Assembly (NCBI RefSeq): GCF_001277255.1
Contig: NZ_CP012264.1
Coordinates: 2,046,001 to 2,110,000 of the forward strand
Direction of reading: 5' to 3'
Length of the DNA: 64,000 nt
From: Cronobacter condimenti 1330
GTDB taxonomy: Bacteria; Pseudomonadota; Gammaproteobacteria; Enterobacterales; Enterobacteriaceae
How positions within the stretch are numbered: the stretch's first letter is position 1; the number at the start of each line of letters is the position of its first letter. Positions 10,285 to 17,874 of this stretch are shown piece by piece. Below the pieces are notes generated by a model, which worked only from the letters and a program-made list of their open reading frames with translations, searched no databases and had not been told where the DNA came from. Made by a program: the position numbers and the translations under genes.

Positions 10285-11774
10285 TTCACCCTCATGTCGA
10301 ACAGCGAAACGCGCGCGTCTTCACGCCCTTTGAAGGTGACGTTGTCACTTGAGGCGTAAATAGCGTCTTCCCGGTAAAGCGGGATAAGCGGCTGTTCGGC
10401 GGCCACGCGATCCTGAATCTGTTCAAGCAGCGCTTTGCGTTTTGCGGCATCGACCGTAGCACGGCTCTCATTCAGAAGCTTATCGAGCGTCGGATCGCTT
10501 ACCGTGGAATACGGCTCGCCTGCATGCAGTACCGGGTAAAGCGCGGCGTCGGCGTCCAGCGTCTGGGTGGAGCCCCAGCCCAGCATATAGAGCGCGGCCT
10601 GCTTACCGGAGGCGACCTGCTGGGTGTAGACCGACCATTCCGGCACTTCAAGCTGCACCTTCACACCAATCGCGGCCAGATCCTGCACAATCGCCTGACC
10701 TACCTCAGCACTTGCGATATAGCGGCGCGGCGCCTGGAATTTCAGCGTAAAACCCTGCGCATAACCGGCCTCTTTTAGCAGCGCTTTCGCTTTTTCCAGA
10801 TCCTGTTTCGGGGCCGGAATCGCTTTATAGCCGTAATCTTTCGGGCCCGCGAGTGTGCCGGTCGGTGTACCGAAACCGTGCAGCAGCGACTGAGTATAGG
10901 CGTCGCGGTTTAGCGCCAGCGACAGCGCCTGGCGCACGCGCACGTCATTGAGCGGCGGCTGATTATTTTTGATGCCGAGGTAAATTGTCAGTCCACCGCC
11001 TTTCACCTGCTCAAGCTTCACGCCCGGTTTGCTTTTCACAAGCGGCGCGAGATCCGCCGGTACGCCTTCCACCAGTTGCGCCTCGCCGGTCAGCAGCGCG
11101 GTAATACGGGCGGTGGCTTCCGGTACTGGACGCCAGATCACTTCGTCAATCGACGGCTTGCCGCGCCAGTAGTTGGGGTTCGCTTCCATCACCACGCGTT
11201 CGTCCGGCACGAAAGTTTTGACGATATAAGCGCCACTTCCGACAGGTTTTCGTGCAAATTCCGCAGCACCGACTTTACTTACATAACCAGGCGGCACGAT
11301 ATAGGCCGGATAACGGCTCATACGTGTGGGCAGGAGCGGATCGGGCCCGTTGGTGTGAATTCGCACCTGATAGTCGCCGGTGACTTCCACCGACTTAATA
11401 GTACGAATATACGAAATGGTGGGGGCATGGTTGGCCGGGTCGAGAATGCGGTCGATGGAAAATTTTACCGCCGCGGCGTTAACCGGCTCGCCGTTAGTAA
11501 ATTTCACGTCCTTGCGCAGATCGAACTGCCAGGTGGTGTCGTTAATGGCTTCCCAGTGCGTGGCGAGGCCGGGTTTGAGTTGCATCTGCGCATCGCGCAG
11601 CACCAGAGTATCGAAAACGTTATCCACCAGGGTCGCGGCTTCTTTCAGAAAGCCGGGATCCATGGCGGTGGCGGAAGTCGGCTGCGCAATAGTCAGTGAA
11701 CTGGCCTGACTGAGCGGAGCGAATAATGAGAGCGCCACAGAAAGAGAGAGAAGCTTACGGGACAGTCGTTTCAT
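10281..11774 (-). CDS. Periplasmic solute-binding protein of the peptide-type ABC importer
   Basis: 497 residues, first gene of the minus-strand operon. A cleavable signal peptide (MKRLSRKLLSLSVALSLFAP, cut near AQA-S-S) is followed by an SBP_bac_5 domain. LKPGLATHW, YRGKPSIDEV-type and VRQALSLALNRD segments are recognisable family blocks. It would deliver a peptide, opine or other amine-containing ligand to the DppB/DppC-like channel. The cytosolic M20 and cyclodeaminase-like enzymes encoded downstream suggest that the ligand is an N-acylated or conjugated amino acid; this is inference. Promoter signals should lie in the 177 bases shared with the divergent GntR gene. Confidence 0.9.
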   Translation of the reverse strand: MKRLSRKLLSLSVALSLFAPLSQASSLTIAQPTSATAMDPGFLKEAATLVDNVFDTLVLRDAQMQLKPGLATHWEAINDTTWQFDLRKDVKFTNGEPVNAAAVKFSIDRILDPANHAPTISYIRTIKSVEVTGDYQVRIHTNGPDPLLPTRMSRYPAYIVPPGYVSKVGAAEFARKPVGSGAYIVKTFVPDERVVMEANPNYWRGKPSIDEVIWRPVPEATARITALLTGEAQLVEGVPADLAPLVKSKPGVKLEQVKGGGLTIYLGIKNNQPPLNDVRVRQALSLALNRDAYTQSLLHGFGTPTGTLAGPKDYGYKAIPAPKQDLEKAKALLKEAGYAQGFTLKFQAPRRYIASAEVGQAIVQDLAAIGVKVQLEVPEWSVYTQQVASGKQAALYMLGWGSTQTLDADAALYPVLHAGEPYSTVSDPTLDKLLNESRATVDAAKRKALLEQIQDRVAAEQPLIPLYREDAIYASSDNVTFKGREDARVSLFDMRVK

Positions 11775-11802
11775 TAGGTCACTACCTTAATGGTTGTCGT
11801 AC

Positions 11803-11889
11803 TGGTCAGTGAAGATTTTGATTATTTTGGGTTTTCCTGACCCCTAAAGCCATGTTATCAAAGATATAGAATATATCCTCTGGTCAGGA
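11803..11889. promoter_or_regulatory. Candidate operator region between the ABC operon and its GntR regulator
   Basis: Three copies of TGGTCAG or its complement: TGGTCAG at 11803-11809, TCCTGACC at 11835-11842, and GGTCAGGA at 11882-11889. The last two form a perfect 8-base inverted pair 39 bases apart. GntR/FadR proteins bind short inverted repeats, so these are plausible regulator sites. An AT-rich stretch (GATATAGAATATATC) lies between them. Confidence 0.45.
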
Positions 11890-11951
11890 TGACGAGACGT
11901 TAGTTAAGCGCCTGCTAATACAAAGTAAATTTTTTACGACAGGAAATAAAC

Positions 11952-12611
11952 ATGCTGGATCTGGAAAAAGCGCAACGCTTAAGTTTAACCATGCAAGTGG
12001 AAGTACGATTGAAAAATGCCCTTATCGTCGGCAGCCTGCGTCCTGGCGCGCGTCTGGTGACGAAGGAAATCGCCGATCAGCTGGGGATCAGTATTACGCC
12101 GGTACGCGAAGCGCTGCTGCGTCTGGTCTCTTCCGGTGCCCTGAATGCCACGCCCGCGCAGGCGTTTCTGGTGCCGGAAATCAGCGAAGCGCGCTATGAC
12201 GAGGTCACGCAGATCCGCAAAAACCTGGAAGGGATGGCGGTAGAGGCCGCGGCGCAATATATTACGCCGGCGCGAATGGCCCATTTGCGTGAACTCTGCG
12301 ACGCGTTTCGCGACGCCAAGCTTGCGGGGAATGTTGAGCAGGCGCTACAGGCCAACCGCGCGTTTCGCTTTCAGATTTACAGCTGGGCTGAGATGCCAAC
12401 GCTGGTAGCGCTGATTGAGCAGCTCTGGATGCGCATCGGCCCGTGTTTTAACTATCTCTACCCGCAGTCAGAAGATTTTGTGCGCGGTCACCATAATTAT
12501 GACGATTTGCTGGAAGCGTTAGAGGCGGGCGACGGCGCGGCTTGCGTACGCGCAGTCCATAAATCGATTAACGACGGTGCGGTTATTCTTAAAAAACAAT
12601 ATTTCAGCTAA
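11952..12611 (+). CDS. GntR-family regulator, FadR subfamily, McbR-like
   Basis: 219 residues. The winged helix-turn-helix (LVTKEIADQLGISITPVREALLRLVSSGAL) is very close to that of E. coli McbR, and an all-helical FCD ligand-binding domain follows. A shared EQLWMRIGP block is also present. In E. coli mcbR follows curA and controls colanic acid and biofilm genes through yciR/mcbA. Here the gene is divergent from the ABC operon instead, 177 bases away. It could be the McbR ortholog displaced by the insertion, or a paralogue that arrived with the transporter. Proximity to candidate operators favours control of the transporter. Confidence 0.8.
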   Translation: MLDLEKAQRLSLTMQVEVRLKNALIVGSLRPGARLVTKEIADQLGISITPVREALLRLVSSGALNATPAQAFLVPEISEARYDEVTQIRKNLEGMAVEAAAQYITPARMAHLRELCDAFRDAKLAGNVEQALQANRAFRFQIYSWAEMPTLVALIEQLWMRIGPCFNYLYPQSEDFVRGHHNYDDLLEALEAGDGAACVRAVHKSINDGAVILKKQYFS

Positions 12612-12619
12612 TACGCACA

Positions 12620-12637
12620 CCGGCAAATCATTGCCGG
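12620..12637 (+). terminator. Terminator of the GntR gene
   Basis: 7-bp stem CCGGCAA/TTGCCGG with an ATCA loop, 8 bases after the stop. It is followed after a short gap by TTTCCTTTTT. Confidence 0.65.
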
Positions 12638-12721
12638 AATGCGCATTTCCTTTTTCGTCTCCCCGGCGCTTTACTGACAAGGCAGCACAGCGCCTGCATA
12701 CCCGCCGAGGAGGCGATCATC

Positions 12722-12901
12722 ATGATGCATACCCCCGAACGACGTCCTGCGTTACGCTCACGCCTGCGCCGTAAGCTCAGCGCCTGGTTCCCTCAGCCGC
12801 CTGAAGTGCGCGCCCTGATGCTGGAATCGTTTATTCCGTATGGACATCTCTATGGCATTGATTTCGGCAATATCGACCCCGGGCTGCATCGCCAGCGCTA
12901 A
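12722..12901 (+). CDS. Unrecognised small protein, 59 residues
   Basis: Open frame of 60 codons with an excellent ribosome site (GAGGAGG at 12706-12712) 9 bases before the first of two tandem ATG codons. The product is basic at its N-terminus (ERRPALRSRLRRKLSAWFPQ) and ends with a neutral to acidic part containing PYGHLYGIDFGNIDPG. No membrane segment and no family that I recognise. It stands alone between two terminator-like structures. The strong translation signal and sensible composition argue for a real gene. Confidence 0.6.
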   Translation: MMHTPERRPALRSRLRRKLSAWFPQPPEVRALMLESFIPYGHLYGIDFGNIDPGLHRQR

Positions 12902-12957
12902 CCGATACCGACGCGGTATCCGGCTACGTTACTGGAACGAGTTATGCACGCCGCCTG

Positions 12958-13004
12958 TGGCCTTTATCCCGACGGCTTCTCACGAGGTTTTCGGATAAAG
13001 GCCA
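12958..13004 (+). terminator. Rho-independent terminator after the small ORF
   Basis: Perfect 12-bp inverted repeat TGGCCTTTATCC (12958-12969) and GGATAAAGGCCA (12993-13004), extendable by three pairs with a bulged C, followed by TTTCTTTT. It would separate the small ORF from the chemoreceptor gene. Confidence 0.65.
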
Positions 13005-13034
13005 TTTCTTTTGCCGATTATTTCCACATTTTGC

Positions 13035-13061
13035 TAAAAAAATCGGCAGCTTAGCCGATAA
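13035..13061 (+). promoter_or_regulatory. Sigma28 (FliA) flagellar class 3 promoter of the chemoreceptor gene
   Basis: TAAA at 13035-13038, exactly 15 bases, then GCCGATAA at 13054-13061. This is a full match to the enterobacterial FliA consensus TAAA-N15-GCCGATAA. The -10 overlaps one arm of a perfect palindrome (ATCGGC at 13042-13047, GCCGAT at 13054-13059). The predicted start is near 13068, about 44 bases before the ATG. Confidence 0.8.
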
Positions 13062-13107
13062 CCTCCTGTGGCCTTCTCTGGCGGGCCTTTTATCGTAAAA
13101 CAGGAGG
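13062..13107 (+). promoter_or_regulatory. Sequence able to pair with the chemoreceptor ribosome-binding site
   Basis: CCTCCTGT (13062-13069) is the exact complement of ACAGGAGG (13100-13107), the Shine-Dalgarno of the gene starting at 13112. The left arm lies just upstream of or across the predicted sigma28 start. Pairing would therefore block translation mainly on messages reading through from upstream. Confidence 0.45.
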
Positions 13108-13111
13108 CAGG

Positions 13112-15049
13112 ATGGCTGTACTGGTAAACCGATTACGGAACGTTCGCATAACCCGCAAGCTCGCCGCCGGATTTGGCGTGGTGCTGCTGCTGGTGGCGCT
13201 GGCGACCGCGCTCTCTGTGGCGCGTTTTATGGCCATCCGCGACGTTTATGTCAAAACTAATCTTATCTACGACATCAATATCGATGTCTTTCAGGCCAAA
13301 ATTAACCGGCTTAAATATTTCTATACCGGCGATGACGACGCCCGCGCGCTGATGAGCCGCTATGTCGACTCGGCGCTTGCCAAAACCGGCGAAGCGCAGG
13401 CGCTGGACTGGTCTGCCAGCGAGCGTGCTATCGTCGCTGACATCAACCGTTATCTGCAAAGTTTCCAGGGCAGCATCACCGCGATGAGCGACGCCACCAG
13501 CAAGCTCGGGCAGATAAGAAGCCAGCTCGACGCGCTGGCCGGTCAGGATGAAACCGCCCGCTATACCCAGCTTATCCGCACGCCGGTCGCTGACACTGAA
13601 CTCTCTTTCGCCATCTACGATCTGCTCTTTGCCATCAGCAATCTGCGTGATTACGCCTACGCGCTGCGCTTTAACGGCACGGATCAGGCGAATCAGGCGC
13701 TGCAAACCCGGTTTAGCGCAGTCGAAGGGCAGTACCAGGCGCTTACGGGCCGGTTGTCGCCCGAATTGCTGCCGCCGTTCGCGGGCCTGTGGCAGGATAC
13801 GGTGCGCTACCAGACGTTAAGCCGCGACTACTATACCGCCTGGGAATCACTCAAAGGCGCGGAAAGCGCGGTGAAAACAGCAGGCGATCGCAGCAGCGCG
13901 GCCATTAAACAGATGGTCACGCTCACCAAAGCGCAGAACGACGCGCTGGCGTTTGGCTCCTCCACGCTTGCGATGATCATCGGGGCGCTGGCTATTCTGC
14001 TCGGCGTGTTAGTGGCGTGGTATATCAGCCGCCAGATTGTCCGCCCGCTGATGAAAAACCTGGCGCTTGCCGAGCGGATCGCCGATGGCGACCTCAGCGC
14101 GCAGATTGAAACTGACCGGCATGATGAATTCGGCAAGCTCACCGGTGCGATGGCGCGCATGAACGCGCGGCTGCGTGAAATGACCGGCGAGCTTCGCGCA
14201 AGCGTCGGGCGGCTGACCCACACGGCAGGCGAAATCGCCTCCGGCAACAGTGCGCTGGCAGCCCGTACCGAGCAGCAGTCCAGCGCCGTAGTGCAGACGG
14301 CAGCCAGCATGGAGCAGCTCACCGCGACCGTGAAGAACAATGCCGACAACGCCCGTCACGCCAGCCAGATTGCAGCCGAGGCTTCGCAAACCGCCGGGCG
14401 CGGCGGTGACGTGGTGCGCGATGTGGTACAGACGATGCAGGAGATCTCCGCCAGCTCGCGCAAAATTGCCGATATCACCGAGGTCATCAACAGCATTTCT
14501 TTCCAGACCAATATCCTGGCGCTGAACGCGGCGGTGGAAGCGGCGCGCGCGGGCGAACATGGCCGTGGCTTCGCCGTCGTCGCCTCCGAAGTGCGCAGCC
14601 TGTCTCAGCGCAGCGCTCAGGCGGCGAAAGACATTGCGCGGCTGATTGATGAGTCGGTCAACCGCATTAAAACCGGCAGTACGCTCGCCGCCCGCGCAGG
14701 CGAAACCATGGATGATGTGGTGAGTTCTGTCACCCGGGTAAACGACATCATGGAGGAGATTTCGTCCGCTTCGCAGGAGCAGAGCCGCGGTATTGAACAG
14801 ATTGCCCGCGCCGTAGGCGAACTGGACGCCACCACGCAGCAAAACGCCGCGCTGGTGAGCGAATCCGCAAGCGCGGCGGGCGATCTCGACGCTCAGGCGG
14901 CGCGGTTGCGCGGTCTGGTCGGCGCGTTCCGCCTGGAAGCACAGGGCGCGGCGCCACGCCCACCCGTCGCGCCGGCCCGTCCGGTGGCGCGCCTTGCGCC
15001 AGACGCACCGCGTAAAGCGGTCACGGACGAGGGCTGGACGACATTCTGA
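13112..15049 (+). CDS. Methyl-accepting chemotaxis protein with helical bimodular-type sensor
   Basis: 645 residues. TM1 ~18-40; a ~245-residue all-helical periplasmic domain resembling the HBM family (McpS-like, organic acid sensors); TM2 ~283-305; HAMP ~306-360; then the MA signalling domain. The conserved hairpin tip (EVINSISFQTNILALNAAVEAARAGE) is at ~459-484. The C-terminus is proline/arginine-rich and ends GWTTF, similar to the xWxxF tether that binds CheR/CheB in major receptors. It acts at the inner membrane, feeding CheA/CheW. A near-perfect sigma28 promoter ties it to flagellar gene expression. The ligand is unknown. Confidence 0.93.
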   Translation: MAVLVNRLRNVRITRKLAAGFGVVLLLVALATALSVARFMAIRDVYVKTNLIYDINIDVFQAKINRLKYFYTGDDDARALMSRYVDSALAKTGEAQALDWSASERAIVADINRYLQSFQGSITAMSDATSKLGQIRSQLDALAGQDETARYTQLIRTPVADTELSFAIYDLLFAISNLRDYAYALRFNGTDQANQALQTRFSAVEGQYQALTGRLSPELLPPFAGLWQDTVRYQTLSRDYYTAWESLKGAESAVKTAGDRSSAAIKQMVTLTKAQNDALAFGSSTLAMIIGALAILLGVLVAWYISRQIVRPLMKNLALAERIADGDLSAQIETDRHDEFGKLTGAMARMNARLREMTGELRASVGRLTHTAGEIASGNSALAARTEQQSSAVVQTAASMEQLTATVKNNADNARHASQIAAEASQTAGRGGDVVRDVVQTMQEISASSRKIADITEVINSISFQTNILALNAAVEAARAGEHGRGFAVVASEVRSLSQRSAQAAKDIARLIDESVNRIKTGSTLAARAGETMDDVVSSVTRVNDIMEEISSASQEQSRGIEQIARAVGELDATTQQNAALVSESASAAGDLDAQAARLRGLVGAFRLEAQGAAPRPPVAPARPVARLAPDAPRKAVTDEGWTTF

Positions 15050-15082
15050 CCTTTTAGGCCTGAACTTGCGTTTTCTTTTCTC

Positions 15083-15102
15083 GCGCCCGGCTTGCCGGGC
15101 GC
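15083..15102 (+). terminator. Terminator of the chemoreceptor gene
   Basis: 9-bp GC-rich stem GCGCCCGGC (15083-15091) / GCCGGGCGC (15094-15102), followed by TCACTTTT. Confidence 0.7.
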
Positions 15103-15161
15103 TCACTTTTCCCCCGCTGTACTAAGCTTTCGTTACCCTTAACGCAAATCAGGATAACGAC

Positions 15162-16148
15162 ATGACAAAAAACGCCTTTGTTGCTGTCGTGACCGGCGGC
15201 AGTTCAGGAGTCGGGCGCGCGACAGCCAGTTACTTTGCGGCCTCTGGCTATGATGTGGCGATCATAGCCCGTGGAGAGCAGGGCGTGGCGGAGGCCACAG
15301 ACGATTTAAAACGCTACGGCGGCCGGGTGCTTGGCATCTGTGCTGATGTCGTGGACCCTCAGCAGATGAATAACGCCGCACAGCGTATCGAAGAAGAACT
15401 CGGCCCGATGGCGGTGTGGGTCAACTGCGCCATGACGACGGTGCTGGCGCCGGTGGAAGATATCAGCTTTGATGAATTTCGCCGCGTGACCGAAGTGACT
15501 TATCTTGGCGCGGTTAACGGCACGCGCAGTGCGCTGCGTTACATGCAACTGCACGACAGTGGCACCATTATTCAGGTGGGTTCAGCGCTTGCGTGGCGTT
15601 CCATTCCGTTGCAGTCGGCCTATTGCGGGGCGAAGGCGGCGATCCGCGCTTTCACGGATTCACTGCGTTGCGAACTGCTGCATCAAAAAAGCAGCGTGCG
15701 TGTATCGATGGTGCAGTTGCCCGCCATCAACACGACCCAGTTCAACTGGGCGCGTAATAAATTCCACCACCGGATGCAACCAATAGAGCCAATTTATCAA
15801 CCGGAAGTGGCCGCCAAAGCCATCTACGAGACCGCCGTGGCGCGCCGCCCCCCGCGTGAAGTCTGGCTTGGCAAGAACACCGTTATGTCCATTGTCGGCA
15901 ATATGTTCTTCCCCGGTCTGCTGGACCGCTACGTAACAAAAACCTGGGAGGGGCAGCTTACCGACGAAACCGAACCGACGCAGCGCCCGGATTATCTGTT
16001 CCAGCCGCTGGAGAACGGCCATCAGGCGCACGGGCGTTTCGACAGCCAGGCGAGAAACAAAGCCGTTGCTGTCGATTCACGGGTCATGGGGGTGGCGGCG
16101 GTCGCGATAGTCGGACTGGTGCTGAAATCGGTATTCCGCCGCCGATGA
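15162..16148 (+). CDS. Short-chain dehydrogenase/reductase with C-terminal membrane anchor
   Basis: 328 residues. The cofactor motif TGGSSGVG is near the N-terminus and the catalytic pair YxxxK appears as SAYCGAKAA. The usual NNAG motif reads VNCAM. A C-terminal extension of ~80 residues ends in a hydrophobic segment and Arg-Arg-Arg, suggesting a tail anchor. The substrate is unknown. This long SDR group is often found near sugar or desiccation-response genes; here it is convergent with a trehalose-synthase-like gene, one base apart, which does not by itself show a shared pathway. Confidence 0.85.
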   Translation: MTKNAFVAVVTGGSSGVGRATASYFAASGYDVAIIARGEQGVAEATDDLKRYGGRVLGICADVVDPQQMNNAAQRIEEELGPMAVWVNCAMTTVLAPVEDISFDEFRRVTEVTYLGAVNGTRSALRYMQLHDSGTIIQVGSALAWRSIPLQSAYCGAKAAIRAFTDSLRCELLHQKSSVRVSMVQLPAINTTQFNWARNKFHHRMQPIEPIYQPEVAAKAIYETAVARRPPREVWLGKNTVMSIVGNMFFPGLLDRYVTKTWEGQLTDETEPTQRPDYLFQPLENGHQAHGRFDSQARNKAVAVDSRVMGVAAVAIVGLVLKSVFRRR

Positions 16149-16149
16149 T

Positions 16150-17754
16150 TTACCGCACGCGCAGCCAGCGGTAGCCGTAACCGTTGATGCGAAGCTCGCA
16201 GGATACCGGCGGATAACTTTCGTCCGCCAGTATCTCGCAGGCGTCTTCTAAATCCAGCTCGCCTAAATCTACCGTCACTGGTTCAGCACTCAGATTTGTC
16301 AGCATCAGGGTGGCGACATTGTGATTCTGATAGCGCACCGCGAATACGCTCTTCTCTTGCACTGTGAACGGATGGAAATGCTGGTAGCAGATCTCCGGCA
16401 ACGTGCGCCAGACCGCGATAATGTGGCGGATACCGTGCAACAGCGAACCGTCGCGCGCCTCCTGTTCTTCAACATTGATAGCCTGATAGCGGAACGGACC
16501 GTCGCTGATTAACGGCTCCACAAACCGGGCAGGATCGCAGGAAGAAAACCCGGCGCCTGGCCCTGCGTGCCACTGCATGGGTGTGCGTACCGACTCGCGC
16601 TCCGGCTGCGAAAGCAGATCCCCCATGCCTATCTCCGCGCCATAGCGCACCACGGGCGTGCCGGGCAGTGAGAAAAGCAGGGCGTGCGCCATCGCCTGAT
16701 GACGTTCGTTCCCGCCAAGCATCGGGGCCAGACGGCGGCGGATCCCCCGGCCGTAGATGCGCATATCCGGGTCCGGGGCATATTTGTCCATCACGAAGTC
16801 GTAATCCTCTTCAGAGAGGTCTTCCATATCAAGCTCGTCATGGTTGCGCAGCCAGAAACAGTAACCGCCATTGGCAGGGGGCATCGGCAATTCATTTAAT
16901 GCCTTCACCAGCGGCGCGGCGTCTTCGCGGGCCAGGGCAAGGATCGTGTTTTTGTTGATCCAGAAGTTAAGCAGCGTGGTGAGGCGCTCACCGCCGCCGA
17001 AAAAATCCTGAAATTCGGAGACGTTGACGTCCACCTCGCCGAGCAAAATCATATCGGGGTGATCGACTGTCAGCAGATCGTAGAAGTGGTTAAAGAGCCG
17101 GTAACCGCTCTCCCGGTCGCCTGGCAGGCTTGCCTGTTCCACCATGTGCGAGGCCGCATCGATGCGAAACCCCGCCACGCCTTTATCGGCCCAGAAGCGC
17201 AGCACGCGGTCCACCGCCTGAATGACATCCGGGTGGCGCAGATTGAGATCGGGCTCGTGATGATAAAAGAGATGGCGGTAATAACGCTGTGCCTGTTCAT
17301 CAAAGCGCCAGATATGCGGCTCGACGGTCGGAAACATCGGCGCAGGTTCATCCGGCCCTGGCGTGTCGCGCCAGAGGTAGAAATCGTGAAACGGGCTGTC
17401 GCGGCCCTTACGGGCCTCCAGAAACCAGCTGTGGGTATCGGCGGTATGCTGCGCCACCAGCTCGATAATCAGCCGGATATCGCGTTTGTCCGCTTCGGCG
17501 ATAAGCCACTCCACATCGTCAAGCGAGCCGATGCGCGGATCGGGCTCAATATGGTTTTCCACGTCATAACCGTTATCGCGTCGCGGCGAGAGATAAAACG
17601 GGGTCAGCCAGATGGCGGTCGCGCCAAGCGATTCGACATAGTCGAGCTTTTCGACAATGCCGCGCAGGTCGCCCCAGCCGTCGGCATTACTGTCAAAAAA
17701 ACGCGTGGGATCGATCTGGTAAATGACGGCGTTCTGGTGCCACAGACGGCTCAT
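16150..17754 (-). CDS. GH13 alpha-glucan enzyme, trehalose synthase-like
   Basis: 534 residues. (beta/alpha)8 barrel with the four GH13 regions: region II GFRIDAAS (nucleophile Asp), region III LLGEVD (acid/base Glu), region IV RNHDEL (transition-state Asp). The opening YQIDPTRFFDSNADGWGDLRG resembles trehalose synthases (maltose alpha-glucosyltransferases, GH13_16) and sucrose-acting relatives. A C-terminal beta-domain is present; the fused maltokinase of some TreS proteins is absent. It would interconvert maltose and trehalose in the cytosol, useful for osmotic or drying stress. Other GH13 hydrolase activity cannot be excluded. Confidence 0.85.
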   Translation of the reverse strand: MSRLWHQNAVIYQIDPTRFFDSNADGWGDLRGIVEKLDYVESLGATAIWLTPFYLSPRRDNGYDVENHIEPDPRIGSLDDVEWLIAEADKRDIRLIIELVAQHTADTHSWFLEARKGRDSPFHDFYLWRDTPGPDEPAPMFPTVEPHIWRFDEQAQRYYRHLFYHHEPDLNLRHPDVIQAVDRVLRFWADKGVAGFRIDAASHMVEQASLPGDRESGYRLFNHFYDLLTVDHPDMILLGEVDVNVSEFQDFFGGGERLTTLLNFWINKNTILALAREDAAPLVKALNELPMPPANGGYCFWLRNHDELDMEDLSEEDYDFVMDKYAPDPDMRIYGRGIRRRLAPMLGGNERHQAMAHALLFSLPGTPVVRYGAEIGMGDLLSQPERESVRTPMQWHAGPGAGFSSCDPARFVEPLISDGPFRYQAINVEEQEARDGSLLHGIRHIIAVWRTLPEICYQHFHPFTVQEKSVFAVRYQNHNVATLMLTNLSAEPVTVDLGELDLEDACEILADESYPPVSCELRINGYGYRWLRVR

Positions 17755-17845
17755 AAGCGGACTCCTATTGGCGGAAATCAGCTTTAAGTATAGGCGGGAC
17801 GGGGAAAGGGCTAAAAAATGCGCGCCGTTTCGGCGAAGAAAACAG

Positions 17846-17869
17846 ACGGGCGGCGTACAGGCCGCCCGT
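17846..17869 (-). terminator. Terminator of yncD
   Basis: 9-bp stem ACGGGCGGC/GCCGCCCGT with a 6-base loop, followed on the minus strand by CTGTTTTCTTC, a few bases after the yncD stop. Confidence 0.75.
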
Positions 17870-17874
17870 TGGGG

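Noticed and set aside
14009..15106. 365-codon frame opposite the chemoreceptor signalling domain
   Set aside because: Shadow of a high-GC coding sequence with no recognisable protein features.
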